Assembly (NCBI RefSeq): GCF_021021415.1
Contig: NZ_JAINWJ010000011.1
Location: forward strand, 124,001-188,000
Reading direction: 5' to 3'
Origin: Martelella mediterranea
Lineage (GTDB): Bacteria; Pseudomonadota; Alphaproteobacteria; Rhizobiales; Rhizobiaceae
DNA: 64,000 bases
Each line of letters starts with the position of its first letter. The first letter of the stretch is position 1. Position numbers and translations under genes: made by a program. The notes under the pieces are model-generated. The model did no database searches. It was not told the origin of the DNA and worked only from the letters and a program-made list of their open reading frames with translations. Positions 52,017 to 60,886 of this stretch are shown piece by piece.

Positions 52017-53294
52017 CTATTCCGCCGCTGACTGCAAGCCATCCGAAGGCGCTCGATAATCGCAGTATTTCTGCTGGATCAGGATGTGATCGGCAACATA
52101 TTTCGCATCGTGCCAGACGCCCCAGATGAAACTCGACCCGCGCCCGGACAGCCAGGGCAGACCGAGGAAATAGAGGCCCGGTTCGCCGGAGACCCCACGC
52201 TGGTGAACGGGTTGGCCGCGCTCGTCGCATATGTCGAGTTTCAGCCAGCTGTAGTCGGAGCGAAATCCGGTGGCCCAGATGATCGTGGTGATACCGGCCT
52301 CTTCGAGATCGAGCTCGTACACGGGATTGGCGATGCAGTCGGGCGTCGGGCCGAAGACGCGCGCCTCGGGTTCCGCCGGAAGGTTGAGGCCATTGCGCGC
52401 GACATAGGCGTCGGCCTCGTCGAGCAGCGACAGGTAGTAGGCATCGCCGCCGGCGATGTTGTCGGCAAGGTCACGGGCGAAGCTGAGGGTACCGTTCTCG
52501 AAACCTTCGGTGCGGCCCACCAGCGTCATGCCGTTCTCCGCCAGCCTGCGGAAATCGATGGTCTCGCCGCCGCGCGCGCCGCTAACGGCGATGGTCACAT
52601 GTTCCGTGCCGGGGGTCTGCGCCTGCAGGTTCCATTTGCCGAGAACCCCGAGCCACCAGACGAAGTCGCGACCGCGATAGGTGCGCGGCGGCCGGTCATG
52701 CGGGCCGACGGACAGGTAGACCTTGCGGCCGCTGCGGGAGAGTTCATCGGCGATCTGAACGCCGGACGAGCCCGCGCCGACGACCAGGACGCTGCCGGCC
52801 GGCAATTGCGCGGGGTTGCGGTAGTCAGACGAATGTATCTGGTTGACGCCCGCCGTTTCCGGAATGATCGGCGGAATGGCGGGTTGCTGAAACGGGCCGG
52901 TGGCCACGACCACGTTCAGGGCTTCGAAGTCGCCCTTGTCGGTCTTCACCATGAAGCCGCGCTCGTGGTCCTTGCGTTCGACGGAAAGAACCTCGACCCC
53001 GCAGCGGACAGGCGCATTGATCTTCTCGGCATAGGCGACGAAATAGTCGGCAACGGCATCCTTGTGGATGAAGCTGTCGGGGTCGGCGCTCTCGAATTCG
53101 AGGTTCGGGAAACGGTCATGCCAGGCCGGACCGTTTGCGACGAGCGAGTCCCAGCGCGCCGTTCTCCAGCGTTCGGCAATCCGGCTCCGCTCAAGCACGA
53201 CATGCTGCGTTCCGTTGTTGCTCAGATGCTCGCTCGCCGCGATTCCGGCCTGACCCGCGCCGACCACGATCGTGTCAAATCTTTCCAAAGCCAT
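52017..53294 (-). CDS. FAD/NAD(P)-dependent monooxygenase of the YUCCA/CzcO flavoprotein type
   Basis: A 425-residue flavoprotein. The FAD site is VVGAGQAGIAASEHL (about 9-23) and the NADPH site is LVVGAGSSGVQIADEL near 175. WATGFRSDY near 355 is the conserved ATG-type motif of class B flavin monooxygenases. It should use NADPH and O2 to oxygenate an N-, S- or carbonyl-containing compound. The ATG at 53294 matches the family N-terminus, with only GGGA upstream; an in-frame start at 53327 is possible. First gene of the minus-strand cluster, with a LysR-type box upstream. Confidence 0.85.
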   Translation of the reverse strand: MALERFDTIVVGAGQAGIAASEHLSNNGTQHVVLERSRIAERWRTARWDSLVANGPAWHDRFPNLEFESADPDSFIHKDAVADYFVAYAEKINAPVRCGVEVLSVERKDHERGFMVKTDKGDFEALNVVVATGPFQQPAIPPIIPETAGVNQIHSSDYRNPAQLPAGSVLVVGAGSSGVQIADELSRSGRKVYLSVGPHDRPPRTYRGRDFVWWLGVLGKWNLQAQTPGTEHVTIAVSGARGGETIDFRRLAENGMTLVGRTEGFENGTLSFARDLADNIAGGDAYYLSLLDEADAYVARNGLNLPAEPEARVFGPTPDCIANPVYELDLEEAGITTIIWATGFRSDYSWLKLDICDERGQPVHQRGVSGEPGLYFLGLPWLSGRGSSFIWGVWHDAKYVADHILIQQKYCDYRAPSDGLQSAAE

Positions 53295-53375
53295 ACTATA
53301 ATCCCGTCCCACGATCTCCATGAACATCGCGAGTTCATTTGTGCTTCGACGGGAAGCCTACGGGCGCTGCCGGGC

Positions 53376-53392
53376 AATTGAAAATAACAATT
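53376..53392. promoter_or_regulatory. candidate LysR box upstream of the FAD monooxygenase gene
   Basis: aattgaaaataacaatt has inverted arms AATTG and CAATT around 7 A/T-rich bases and contains the T-N11-A core typical of LysR targets. It lies 82 bases upstream of the monooxygenase start, a usual activator distance, and the cluster encodes its own LysR protein at 49806-50735. Confidence 0.5.
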
Positions 53393-53474
53393 CCGATAGT
53401 ATGGGTTAGGCGGCGCCTAATTCCCGGCGTGTCAGAACCCGCCGGAAGAAATCCGGAAAGACGGCGCATGAATA

Positions 53475-53489
53475 CGGCGCAATGCGCCG
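53475..53489. other. 15-bp GC inverted repeat between divergent/tail regions
   Basis: cggcgcaatgcgccg pairs seven bases around one central A. It lies between the ugpC-like stop (53546) and the FAD monooxygenase promoter. It may be part of a terminator for the sugar operon; no T-run is evident. Confidence 0.3.
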
Positions 53490-53545
53490 CGGTCAGAAGC
53501 GGCTCATCGGGTGCGATCTGGACTGCGGGGCGAATTTCAGAACGG

Positions 53546-54628
53546 TCAGCCGCCCGAGAGCGGCAGCCGCTTTTCCGTCTTCGCATCGAACACGTGAAGC
53601 TGGCCGAGGTCGAAGGCGACGCCCACGCTGTCGCCGGGCCGGACATCGGTGCGCCCGTTCAGGACAAGCGTGAAATCCTCCGCGCCATCGGCGGCGAGAT
53701 AGGTGCTGGAGCCGGTGCTTTCGACGGTGGCCACGGGGAAGCTCAGCATTGCCTCATCGGCCGGGACGACGCGCAGATGTTCCGGCCGCAGGCCGACCGT
53801 GACGGAGTGGCCCTCCGGCAGACCGGTTTCGATGGCGATCGTCTGCGGTCCGCCGAGTTCGAGCGTCAGCGATTTTCCGCCCGGGCCGACGCGCGCCGAT
53901 ACGAAATTCATGGCCGGCGAGCCGATGAAGCCAGCGACGAACCGGTTGACGGGGCGGTCGTAGAGATCGAGCGGCGCGCCCTGCTGCTCGATGATGCCGG
54001 CGCGCATGACGACGACGTGGTCCGCCATGGTCATCGCCTCGATCTGGTCGTGGGTCACATAGACCGATGTCGCGCCCAGCCGGTCGTGCAGCGCGCGGAT
54101 TTCCTTGCGCATCTGCACGCGCAGGGCGGCATCGAGGTTGGAGAGCGGCTCATCGAACAGGAAGGCCTTGGGATGGCGGATGATCGCCCGGCTCATTGCC
54201 ACGCGCTGGCGCTGCCCGCCGGACAGCTCGCGCGGATAGCGGCCGAGAAGTTCCGACAGCCCGGTCGTTGCCGCAACCTCTTCGGCGGCCTTCTTCGCCT
54301 CCGCCTTGGCGACGCCGCGAATGCGCAGGCTGTAGGTCAGGTTTTCCTCGACCGTCATATGCGGATAGAGCGCATAGGATTGGAACACCATGGCCAGATC
54401 GCGTTTGCGCGGCGGCACATTGTTCATGGTCTCGCCGGCAATGGTGAGATTTCCGCTGGTGATCTTTTCAAGACCGGCGAGCGAGCGAAGCAAGGTCGAT
54501 TTGCCGCAACCCGACGGGCCGACCAGGGCGACGAACGTGCCCTTGGGAATGCCGAGATCGATGTCTTTCAGGGCATGATAGGCGCCATAATGCTTATTCA
54601 CGCCTTCGAACTGGATGTGATACGTCAT
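53546..54628 (-). CDS. ugpC: CUT1 sugar ABC transporter ATPase, UgpC/MalK type
   Basis: A 360-residue nucleotide-binding protein with Walker A GPSGCGKS (37-44), signature LSGGQRQRVAMSRA near 135, Walker B AFLFDEPLSNLD, and a C-terminal TOBE-type regulatory domain (about 240-360). The shape matches MalK/UgpC/MsmK subunits, which can be shared by several sugar systems. The ATG at 54628 overlaps the permease stop by four bases. Last gene of its operon. Confidence 0.92.
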   Translation of the reverse strand: MTYHIQFEGVNKHYGAYHALKDIDLGIPKGTFVALVGPSGCGKSTLLRSLAGLEKITSGNLTIAGETMNNVPPRKRDLAMVFQSYALYPHMTVEENLTYSLRIRGVAKAEAKKAAEEVAATTGLSELLGRYPRELSGGQRQRVAMSRAIIRHPKAFLFDEPLSNLDAALRVQMRKEIRALHDRLGATSVYVTHDQIEAMTMADHVVVMRAGIIEQQGAPLDLYDRPVNRFVAGFIGSPAMNFVSARVGPGGKSLTLELGGPQTIAIETGLPEGHSVTVGLRPEHLRVVPADEAMLSFPVATVESTGSSTYLAADGAEDFTLVLNGRTDVRPGDSVGVAFDLGQLHVFDAKTEKRLPLSGG

Positions 54629-55452
54629 TTGAGGGCTCCAGAAGTGAGGCCGGACACAATACGGCGTTGCAGAAGAACGAAAATGGCGAGGATCGGCGTT
54701 ACATAGATCGTCGCATAGGCCATGATCTTGTTCCACTCGGTGGTGTTGGGGCCCATGAAGCTGTTCAGTCCGACGCTGGCCGGCTGAAGCTCGGCGGCCT
54801 GGATCATCGACTTGGAATAGACGAACTCGCCGAAGGCCTGCATGAAGATCAGGATGGCGCTGACGAGGATGCCGTTGCGCGCCAGCGGCAGCACGATCCT
54901 GAAGAACGCGCCGATCCGGGAATTCCCGTCGACCATCGCCGCCTCCTCAAGCTCGATCGGTACGCTCATGAAGGTCGCGCGGACGAGGACGACGAAGAAC
55001 GGCATGCTCTTGGCCGCAATCGCAAGGATCACCGCGAAGCGCGGAAATTCGAGCAGCCCGACCTGCGAGAAGCCGACGAAGATCGGCGTGATCATCAGCG
55101 ACGCCGGCAGGACCTGCAACAGAAGGATCAGGAACAGGCCGGCATCGACCCAGCCGCTGCGATAGCGGGCGAGCACATAGGCGCAGCCCACGCCGAGCGC
55201 CGCAATCAGCGCGACGGAGCCGGTGGCAATCACCAGCGAGTTCCAGAGATAGCGCGCCATGTTGCGGCTCGCCCAGACATCGCCATAGGTCGCCCACTGC
55301 GGATCGGAGGGCAGCAGGCGCGGCGGCGTGGCAAACATCGCCGAGCCGGTCTTCAGGCTGGTGACATACATCCAGTACAGCGGAAACAGATAGACGATCG
55401 CCAGCAGGATGGCGATGGCGAGCATCAGGCGGTTGCGGGACGTATCGCTCAT
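54625..55452 (-). CDS. CUT1 sugar ABC transporter permease, MalG/UgpE type
   Basis: A 275-residue, six-segment membrane protein. The EAA loop reads VPIELEEAAMVDGNSRIGAFFRIVLPLA near residues 165-190, and the protein starts with a short polar tail (MSDTSRNRL). Coupled by ATGA to both neighbours. It pairs with the MalF-type permease upstream. Confidence 0.92.
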   Translation of the reverse strand: MSDTSRNRLMLAIAILLAIVYLFPLYWMYVTSLKTGSAMFATPPRLLPSDPQWATYGDVWASRNMARYLWNSLVIATGSVALIAALGVGCAYVLARYRSGWVDAGLFLILLLQVLPASLMITPIFVGFSQVGLLEFPRFAVILAIAAKSMPFFVVLVRATFMSVPIELEEAAMVDGNSRIGAFFRIVLPLARNGILVSAILIFMQAFGEFVYSKSMIQAAELQPASVGLNSFMGPNTTEWNKIMAYATIYVTPILAIFVLLQRRIVSGLTSGALK

Positions 55453-56351
55453 CCTCTCACCTCATGGCGCGTGGAACGGACATAGACCAGCGAGGCGAAC
55501 ATCACGAACACGATCATGATGACCGAAACCGTCGCGCCCTTGGCGAAATCATACTGGCGGAACGACAGATCCCAGGCCCAGTACTGGGCGACATTGGACG
55601 AATTGTTGGGACCGCCGTCGGTGATGGCGGCAAACAGGTCGAACTGCTGCAGGGTGAAGATCAGGCCGAGCGCCACGACCGCGCCGATCGTCGAGCGCAT
55701 CATCGGAAGCGTGATGGTCCAGAACCGCTGGAACACGTTGGCGCCGTCAAGCTCGGACGCCTCGTAGAGATCGCGCGGGATCGAGGACAGGCCGACCGAA
55801 AGCAGGATCATGTTGAACGAGGTTCCAAGCCAGATATTGGCAAGGATCACCGCCCAGAGGGAATAGGACGGGTCCGAGCGCCAGTAGATGTTGCCGTCCG
55901 TTATGCCGGTCGCCGTCAGAAGGAAATTGAGAACGCCGTAATCGCCCGACAGGATCCAGTTCCAGATCGCGCCGACGACGAGGCCGGGCATCACCCAGGA
56001 CACCAGGAACAGGCCGCGCAGCCAGGAGGCGCCCGGAAACTGGGTGCCGAAGAACAGGGCGAGGCCGAAGCCGAGGACGAACTGGCCGGCAATGGAGGCA
56101 AGAACGAAGACCGCCGTGTTGAGGAGAATGCCGAAGGTTTCCGGCTGGCGGAAGAGATCGACATAGTTCCGGAAGCCCACAAACGGTCGCGCGAGCTGGC
56201 CCATGCTGAACATGTCGACTTCCTGAAAGCTCATCAGCACATTGTAGAGCAGCGGCAGGCCGGACAGCAGGAACAGGAAGGCGAGCGGCACGGCCACCAG
56301 CGTGATATCGAAGCCGCGACCATCGGTCAGGCTGGAAAGGATGCGTTTCAT
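55449..56351 (-). CDS. CUT1 sugar ABC transporter permease, MalF/UgpA type
   Basis: A 300-residue, six-segment permease with the EAA loop IPRDLYEASELDGANVFQRFWTITLPMM near 190-215. CCGGAGGAG lies a few bases before the ATG at 56351. It is separated from the binding-protein gene by 119 bases holding two hairpins. Confidence 0.92.
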   Translation of the reverse strand: MKRILSSLTDGRGFDITLVAVPLAFLFLLSGLPLLYNVLMSFQEVDMFSMGQLARPFVGFRNYVDLFRQPETFGILLNTAVFVLASIAGQFVLGFGLALFFGTQFPGASWLRGLFLVSWVMPGLVVGAIWNWILSGDYGVLNFLLTATGITDGNIYWRSDPSYSLWAVILANIWLGTSFNMILLSVGLSSIPRDLYEASELDGANVFQRFWTITLPMMRSTIGAVVALGLIFTLQQFDLFAAITDGGPNNSSNVAQYWAWDLSFRQYDFAKGATVSVIMIVFVMFASLVYVRSTRHEVRG

Positions 56352-56375
56352 GTCTCCTCCGGCGTTGCCCGTAAA

Positions 56376-56407
56376 ACCATCCGCCCCGCCGAAGCGGCGC
56401 GGATGGT
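56376..56407 (-). other. intercistronic hairpin B before the MalF-type permease
   Basis: A 32-base element forms a 9-base stem (accatccgc with gcggatggt), one mismatch, then four more pairs around a 4-6 base loop. It ends 25 bases before the permease start and may limit entry into the permease genes. Confidence 0.5.
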
Positions 56408-56428
56408 CTCTCCGGGAGGAAAGGGTTC

Positions 56429-56457
56429 GGCGGCCCCTATCAAGGACCAGGGCCGCC
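56429..56457 (-). other. intercistronic hairpin A after the sugar-binding-protein gene
   Basis: Arms ggcggccc and gggccgcc pair over 8 bases around a 13-base loop, 14 bases after the binding-protein stop. With hairpin B it gives two structures in tandem in one gap. Confidence 0.45.
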
Positions 56458-56470
56458 GGTCAGGCTGAGA

Positions 56471-57706
56471 TTACCGGTCCGGGACGGCGGAAATCTTCTG
56501 GGCGGCCTGGTCCAGGGCGGCCTGCGGGTCCATCTGGCCCGTCAGCGTGGCCTGGATGGCATCCTGGATCGCCTTGGAGATCTTCGGCCATTGCGGATGC
56601 GGACCGCGCGGCTTGGCGTATTTCAACTGCTCGACGAAGGTCGCCAGCGCCGCATCCTTCAGTTCATTGCCCGTCGGCGGGATCGCGATGTCGGAACGGG
56701 CCGGAATCTGGCCGTAATTCTCGAACATCGTGTCATCCTGCGAGACGAAATATTCCAGCACCTCGAAGGCTTCCTCCGGATGCTCGGTGCTGGAGAAGAT
56801 CGCCCAGTTATAGTCGCCCATGGCCGAGGACCGCTCGGCGCCCTCTTCCGGTACGGGCAGCAGCGCGACGCCCCAGTCGAAATCGGCATCCGCGAGCATG
56901 CGGTCGATTTCCCACGGACCGGAAATGGCCATGGCGGCATTGCCGGCGTTGAAGGTCGCCGTTGCGTTCCATTGGCTGTTGGTCAGGGTATCGGGAGAAG
57001 CGAGCTTCTCGTCCATGATCTCTTTCCACGTCGCCAGCGCTTCGACCGCGCCTTCGGTGTTGATGTTGTCATAGGTCGCACCACCCATCTGCGCCCATGG
57101 CAGGAACTGGAAGGTGCCCTCCTCGTTGGCCTTGGCCGAGAAGGCCAGACCGTAGACGTTGTTTTCCGGATCGGTCAGCGTGCGGGCCGTCTCGACAAGC
57201 TCGTCCCAGGTTTCCGGCGGCTGGTCGGGATCGAGACCGTGGGCGCGGAACATGTCCTTGTTGTAGTAGAGCGCGATCGTGTTGGTGGCCTTCGGCACGG
57301 CGTAGTATTTGCCGTCCCAGGTCGCCGATTCCAGCGGGCCGGGGAAGTAGTTTTCGGCATTGATGACATCCGAATTCGCGATCATGTCGGTGAGATCGAG
57401 AAACGCGTCGCGCGAGGCGAACATCGCCGTGTTCGGGTTGTCGATCGCGATGATGTCCGGCGCGTTGCCGGTGGCATAGGCGCGCATGGCCTCGCTGACG
57501 ACGTCATCGAACTGGATCTCGCGATAGTCGACATGGATGCCGTTATTAAGAGCGTTGAACTCCTTCACCAGATTGGGCGCGGGCTGGATATCCTTGTCCA
57601 GCGACCAGACAGTGATCGTCGTATCCTCGGCATGGGCGGCAACGGCGAAGGCCGATACGCCGGCAAGCGCGACGGCGCCTGCCATAAGGGTCTTGCGAAT
57701 TGTCAT
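56471..57706 (-). CDS. CUT1 sugar ABC transporter solute-binding protein (family 1)
   Basis: A 411-residue periplasmic protein with a Sec signal peptide ([16 protein letters not shown], cleaved near AHA). Family 1 landmarks are [35 protein letters not shown] and [25 protein letters not shown] is 5 bases before the ATG at 57706. It delivers a sugar or glycoside to the MalF/MalG/UgpC-type complex encoded downstream. The partner enzymes suggest a sugar processed by isomerisation and dehydrogenation. Confidence 0.92.
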   Translation of the reverse strand: MTIRKTLMAGAVALAGVSAFAVAAHAEDTTITVWSLDKDIQPAPNLVKEFNALNNGIHVDYREIQFDDVVSEAMRAYATGNAPDIIAIDNPNTAMFASRDAFLDLTDMIANSDVINAENYFPGPLESATWDGKYYAVPKATNTIALYYNKDMFRAHGLDPDQPPETWDELVETARTLTDPENNVYGLAFSAKANEEGTFQFLPWAQMGGATYDNINTEGAVEALATWKEIMDEKLASPDTLTNSQWNATATFNAGNAAMAISGPWEIDRMLADADFDWGVALLPVPEEGAERSSAMGDYNWAIFSSTEHPEEAFEVLEYFVSQDDTMFENYGQIPARSDIAIPPTGNELKDAALATFVEQLKYAKPRGPHPQWPKISKAIQDAIQATLTGQMDPQAALDQAAQKISAVPDR

Positions 57707-57762
57707 TTTCTCCTCCTTTTGATTTTTCGCGTCATCCCGGCTCCCACGGCCGGAGAAGACGG

Positions 57763-58665
57763 CTATTGCGGATCGACGACGAATTCGCCGCCCCGGCAAT
57801 TCTTCAGGTGGTTCAGCGCGTGAACCTGCCCCGTCATTTCCAATTCATCGCGATAGACCGGGTCGTGCCAGCCCTCGATGTCGATTGAACCGGACCAGCC
57901 GGCGAGCCTCAGCTCCGAGATCACATCGGTCCAGTTGGTATCGCCGAAGCCCGGCGAGCGCATGAAGACGAAGGGATGCTTGCCGAAAACGCCATGCTCG
58001 CGGATCACCTCCCAGCGGATGGTGGCGTCCTTGCCATGCACGTGAAAAAATTTGTGCGCCCATTTGCGGATCTGCGGCAGCGGATCGATGAGGTAGACCA
58101 TCTGATGGCAGGGCTCCCATTCGAGCCCGATATTGTCGTCCGGCGTCTCGTTGAACATCAGTTCCCAGGCGTCGGGATTGTGGGCGATGTTCCAGTCGCC
58201 GGTCTGCCAGTTGCCGTCCATGGCGCAATTCTCGAAGGCGATCTTCACGCCCTTGTCGGCCGCGCGTTTTGCAAGCTCGCTCCAGATCTCGCGGTAGCGC
58301 GGCAGGCTGTCCGTCAGCGGCTTGTTGCGGATGCGGCCGGTAAAGCCGGCAACGCAGGTCGCGCCGAAATGATGGGCATTGTCGATGCAATCCTTCCAGC
58401 CCTGCAGCGTCTCGCGATCGATATCGGTGGTCTCGAGCGGATTGCCGAACATGCCGAGCGTCGAGATCGTGATGTCGCGGTCGCCAATGGCCTCGCGGCA
58501 ACGCTTGCCGAGTTCGGCAAGGTCCTGACCGCGCGTGGACTGCCAGAAGAAGGGCTCGAAGCTTTCGAACCCCATGTCGGCGATCTTGGCGATGCGTTCG
58601 GCCGCTCCGCCTTCCGTTGCCTTGATCATGGTGCCGATGCGGATCGCTTTTGCGGGATTGGTCAC
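57763..58665 (-). CDS. sugar phosphate isomerase/epimerase (xylose-isomerase-like TIM barrel)
   Basis: A 300-residue barrel protein of the AP endonuclease family 2 type. Metal-binding segments are seen as AFENCA near 140 (Glu), LEWEPCHQM near 180, HVHGKDA near 212 and DIEGWHD near 270. These enzymes isomerise or epimerise keto sugars or inosose-like compounds. It starts 4 bases after the Gfo/Idh/MocA dehydrogenase gene and precedes the transporter by 56 bases; the two enzymes probably act in sequence on the imported sugar. Confidence 0.87.
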   Translation of the reverse strand: MTNPAKAIRIGTMIKATEGGAAERIAKIADMGFESFEPFFWQSTRGQDLAELGKRCREAIGDRDITISTLGMFGNPLETTDIDRETLQGWKDCIDNAHHFGATCVAGFTGRIRNKPLTDSLPRYREIWSELAKRAADKGVKIAFENCAMDGNWQTGDWNIAHNPDAWELMFNETPDDNIGLEWEPCHQMVYLIDPLPQIRKWAHKFFHVHGKDATIRWEVIREHGVFGKHPFVFMRSPGFGDTNWTDVISELRLAGWSGSIDIEGWHDPVYRDELEMTGQVHALNHLKNCRGGEFVVDPQ

Positions 58666-58669
58666 GAAT

Positions 58670-59704
58670 TCATTCCTTTATTTGCAAATCGACGGGAAGG
58701 CCGGTGCGCGCGCTTTCGATCGCACCCATGACCATTGCGAGGCTCTTGATATTGTCATCGCTTGAGGTTTCCGGGCGGGTCCCGTTCAGCACCGCCCGGA
58801 CGAAATCGATCATCACACTTGCGTGGCCGTGAACCTCTCCCTCATCGGGAACCGGCGGCATGTCGAGCGCCGTGAACCCGTGCAGAAGTCCCGGCTCCTG
58901 ACCCGCAATCGTGACTTCGAAATCGCGGTCGCCATCCCAGGTGATCATTCCGCGCGAACCGACCAGCCGCCAGCGCCCTTCCCAGCTCGTCGGGCGGCCT
59001 TCCGCGCACCATGAGCCGCGATAGGTCAGAACCGCATCGCCGGAGAGACGGTAGATGGCATTCGCCGCCGCGCCATGGGCATACCAGGAGCCGGCCGGAT
59101 TGGTTTCGACGCAGTAGACCGAGAGCGGAGTCGCGCCGGAGACGAACCGCGCCGCATCCAGTGTATGGACGGCCATGTCGAGCAGCAGCACATTATCCAT
59201 GGCTTCCCGGAAACCACCGAAATGCGGCCCGAGAAAAAAGTCGCAGTGAACGCCGGTGATCTCGCCGATCAGGCCATCCGCAACCGCGCGGCGCAAGCGG
59301 CGGATGCCGGGAATGAAGCGCCGGTTCTGGACGATGGCGTGGATCTTCCCGGCTTCCGCCGCAAGCCGCACGAGATCGCGCGCTTCTTTCAGGGAGGCCG
59401 CAAGCGGCTTCTCGCTCAGCACATGGCAACCATGGCTGAGGCCGGTCGCGGCAACGGAATGGCGTGCGGCGGGAATAACCACATCAAACAGGAGGTCGGC
59501 ATCGCAACGCTGCAGCGTATCGGCCAGATCTGTGCCGATGATGATATCGCCAAGATCGAATTCGGCCGCCAGCGCTTCGGCGGTGGCACGGTCCAGATCG
59601 ACGAGACCGACGAGATCGATCGAGTCGCGAAGCTCTTCATTTGCCTGCAGCGCGCGAAGCCAGCCCTTGGCCATAGCTCCGCATCCGCACAGGACGGCTT
59701 TCAT
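58670..59704 (-). CDS. Gfo/Idh/MocA family oxidoreductase
   Basis: A 344-residue NAD(P)-dependent sugar dehydrogenase with the N-terminal Rossmann motif (VLCGCGAMAKG, 4-14), the EKP motif (LSEKPLAAS, about 94-102) and a C-terminal alpha/beta domain with DMAVHTLDAARF, where Asp and His usually act in catalysis. I use the ATG at 59704; a GTG two codons upstream (59710) has better spacing from GGGAGG and may be the true start. First gene of the leftward sugar operon, with the LacI operators just upstream. Confidence 0.88.
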   Translation of the reverse strand: MKAVLCGCGAMAKGWLRALQANEELRDSIDLVGLVDLDRATAEALAAEFDLGDIIIGTDLADTLQRCDADLLFDVVIPAARHSVAATGLSHGCHVLSEKPLAASLKEARDLVRLAAEAGKIHAIVQNRRFIPGIRRLRRAVADGLIGEITGVHCDFFLGPHFGGFREAMDNVLLLDMAVHTLDAARFVSGATPLSVYCVETNPAGSWYAHGAAANAIYRLSGDAVLTYRGSWCAEGRPTSWEGRWRLVGSRGMITWDGDRDFEVTIAGQEPGLLHGFTALDMPPVPDEGEVHGHASVMIDFVRAVLNGTRPETSSDDNIKSLAMVMGAIESARTGLPVDLQIKE

Positions 59705-59752
59705 TTTCACGTATTTCCTCCCTTCGGGCGGCAAATTCCTTCTCCAGGCCAC

Positions 59753-59768
59753 CCGTAAACGTTTACGG
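59753..59768. promoter_or_regulatory. LacI-family operator 1 (perfect 16-bp palindrome)
   Basis: ccgtaaacgtttacgg is a perfect palindrome with the central CG usual for LacI/GalR operators. It lies about 49 bases upstream of the Gfo/Idh/MocA start and 76 bases from the divergent LacI start. Confidence 0.8.
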
Positions 59769-59806
59769 AACTATGAACGGCTTCATGAATATGTCAATAG
59801 ATTTTC

Positions 59807-59820
59807 CGTAATCGTTTACG
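59807..59820. promoter_or_regulatory. LacI-family operator 2 (one mismatch)
   Basis: cgtaatcgtttacg matches operator 1 except for one base (cgtaaacg to cgtaatcg). It lies 24 bases before the LacI start. The two centres are 53 bases apart, about five helical turns, so the sites lie on the same face of the DNA. Confidence 0.75.
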
Positions 59821-59843
59821 AAAAGAATCGTGGAGAAAAGCCG

Positions 59844-60860
59844 ATGGCCGGCATTCGCCAGCTCGCCGATCATCTCAATATTTCCATCGGCACGGTGTCG
59901 CGCGCCCTGAACGGCAAGCCAGACGTCAATTCCGAGACCCGTCGCCGCGTGCTCGAGGCGGCCGAAAAGCTGGGCTATGTCGCCAATCAGGCGGGCCGCG
60001 CCTTGCGCCAGGGCAAGACCGGCATTGTCGGCTTCATGATGGAAACCGATCCGGAGACCACCCGCTACGGCGATCTGTTCTTCGCCAGCGTGTTCGATGG
60101 CGTGCAAAGCGTATTGTCGCGTCACCAGCTCGATCTCGTGACCCTGCTCTGCTCCTCCAGCGAAGAGCCGGACGCCTATCTCGACCGTATCGTCGCGCGC
60201 GGTTTCGCCGATGCCATCATTCTGTCCGGCACGCGAAGGCACGATCCCCGCTTCGAGCTTCTGGCGCGGCGCAAGATCCCGTTCATTCCGCTCGGCCGCA
60301 GCCTGACCGATGTCGGCCAGCCCTGGATCGACCTCGATTTCGAAGGCATGGCGGAAACGGCGGTCAACCGCCTCGTCGCGAGCGGGCATCGCCGCATCGG
60401 CATCATCTGGCCGCACGGGGATTACAACCTCGCCTATATCTTCGTCGACCGGATCCGCGAGACGCTGGCGCATCACGGCCTGTTCCTTCCCGACGCCTAT
60501 ATTTTCAAGGGCCCGCCCAACGAGGATGGCGGATACCGGATCGCCAGGGACATCAAGGCATGCGAGGAGCCGCCGACAGCCATCGTGCTCGTCAACGAGG
60601 CGATTGTCATGGGTCTTTACCGGGGGCTCTCGGAGGTCGGCCTGAAGCCCGGCAGGGACCTCGCCATCATCGGCCGGCACAGCCCGCAGACGGATTTCCT
60701 GTCCCCGAGCCTGACCTCATTCGACCTGTCGCTGCGCGATCTCGGCATTGCCCTTGCGGAAACCCTGCTCGGCTCCATGCCCGCCTATCGCGAGTTCTAC
60801 CCCGACATCGTCAGCCGGCGGATCTGGCCGATGACGCTGGTGGAAGGCGAAAGCGGCTGA
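59844..60860 (+). CDS. LacI-family transcriptional regulator of the CUT1 sugar operon
   Basis: A 338-residue repressor-type regulator. The helix-turn-helix (IRQLADHLNISIGTVSRALNG, residues 4-24) and the hinge (YVANQAGRALRQGKT) are typical of the family, and the sensor domain follows (VGFMMETDP, IILSGTRRHD, LVNEAIVMGLY). The ATG at 59844 has TGGAG upstream; the longer open frame is a shadow. It is divergent from the sugar operon, and two palindromic operators lie in the shared gap, one of which overlaps its own promoter region. Confidence 0.93.
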   Translation: MAGIRQLADHLNISIGTVSRALNGKPDVNSETRRRVLEAAEKLGYVANQAGRALRQGKTGIVGFMMETDPETTRYGDLFFASVFDGVQSVLSRHQLDLVTLLCSSSEEPDAYLDRIVARGFADAIILSGTRRHDPRFELLARRKIPFIPLGRSLTDVGQPWIDLDFEGMAETAVNRLVASGHRRIGIIWPHGDYNLAYIFVDRIRETLAHHGLFLPDAYIFKGPPNEDGGYRIARDIKACEEPPTAIVLVNEAIVMGLYRGLSEVGLKPGRDLAIIGRHSPQTDFLSPSLTSFDLSLRDLGIALAETLLGSMPAYREFYPDIVSRRIWPMTLVEGESG

Positions 60861-60886
60861 CGGCGCGGGCGAATGGCTAACCGGGT

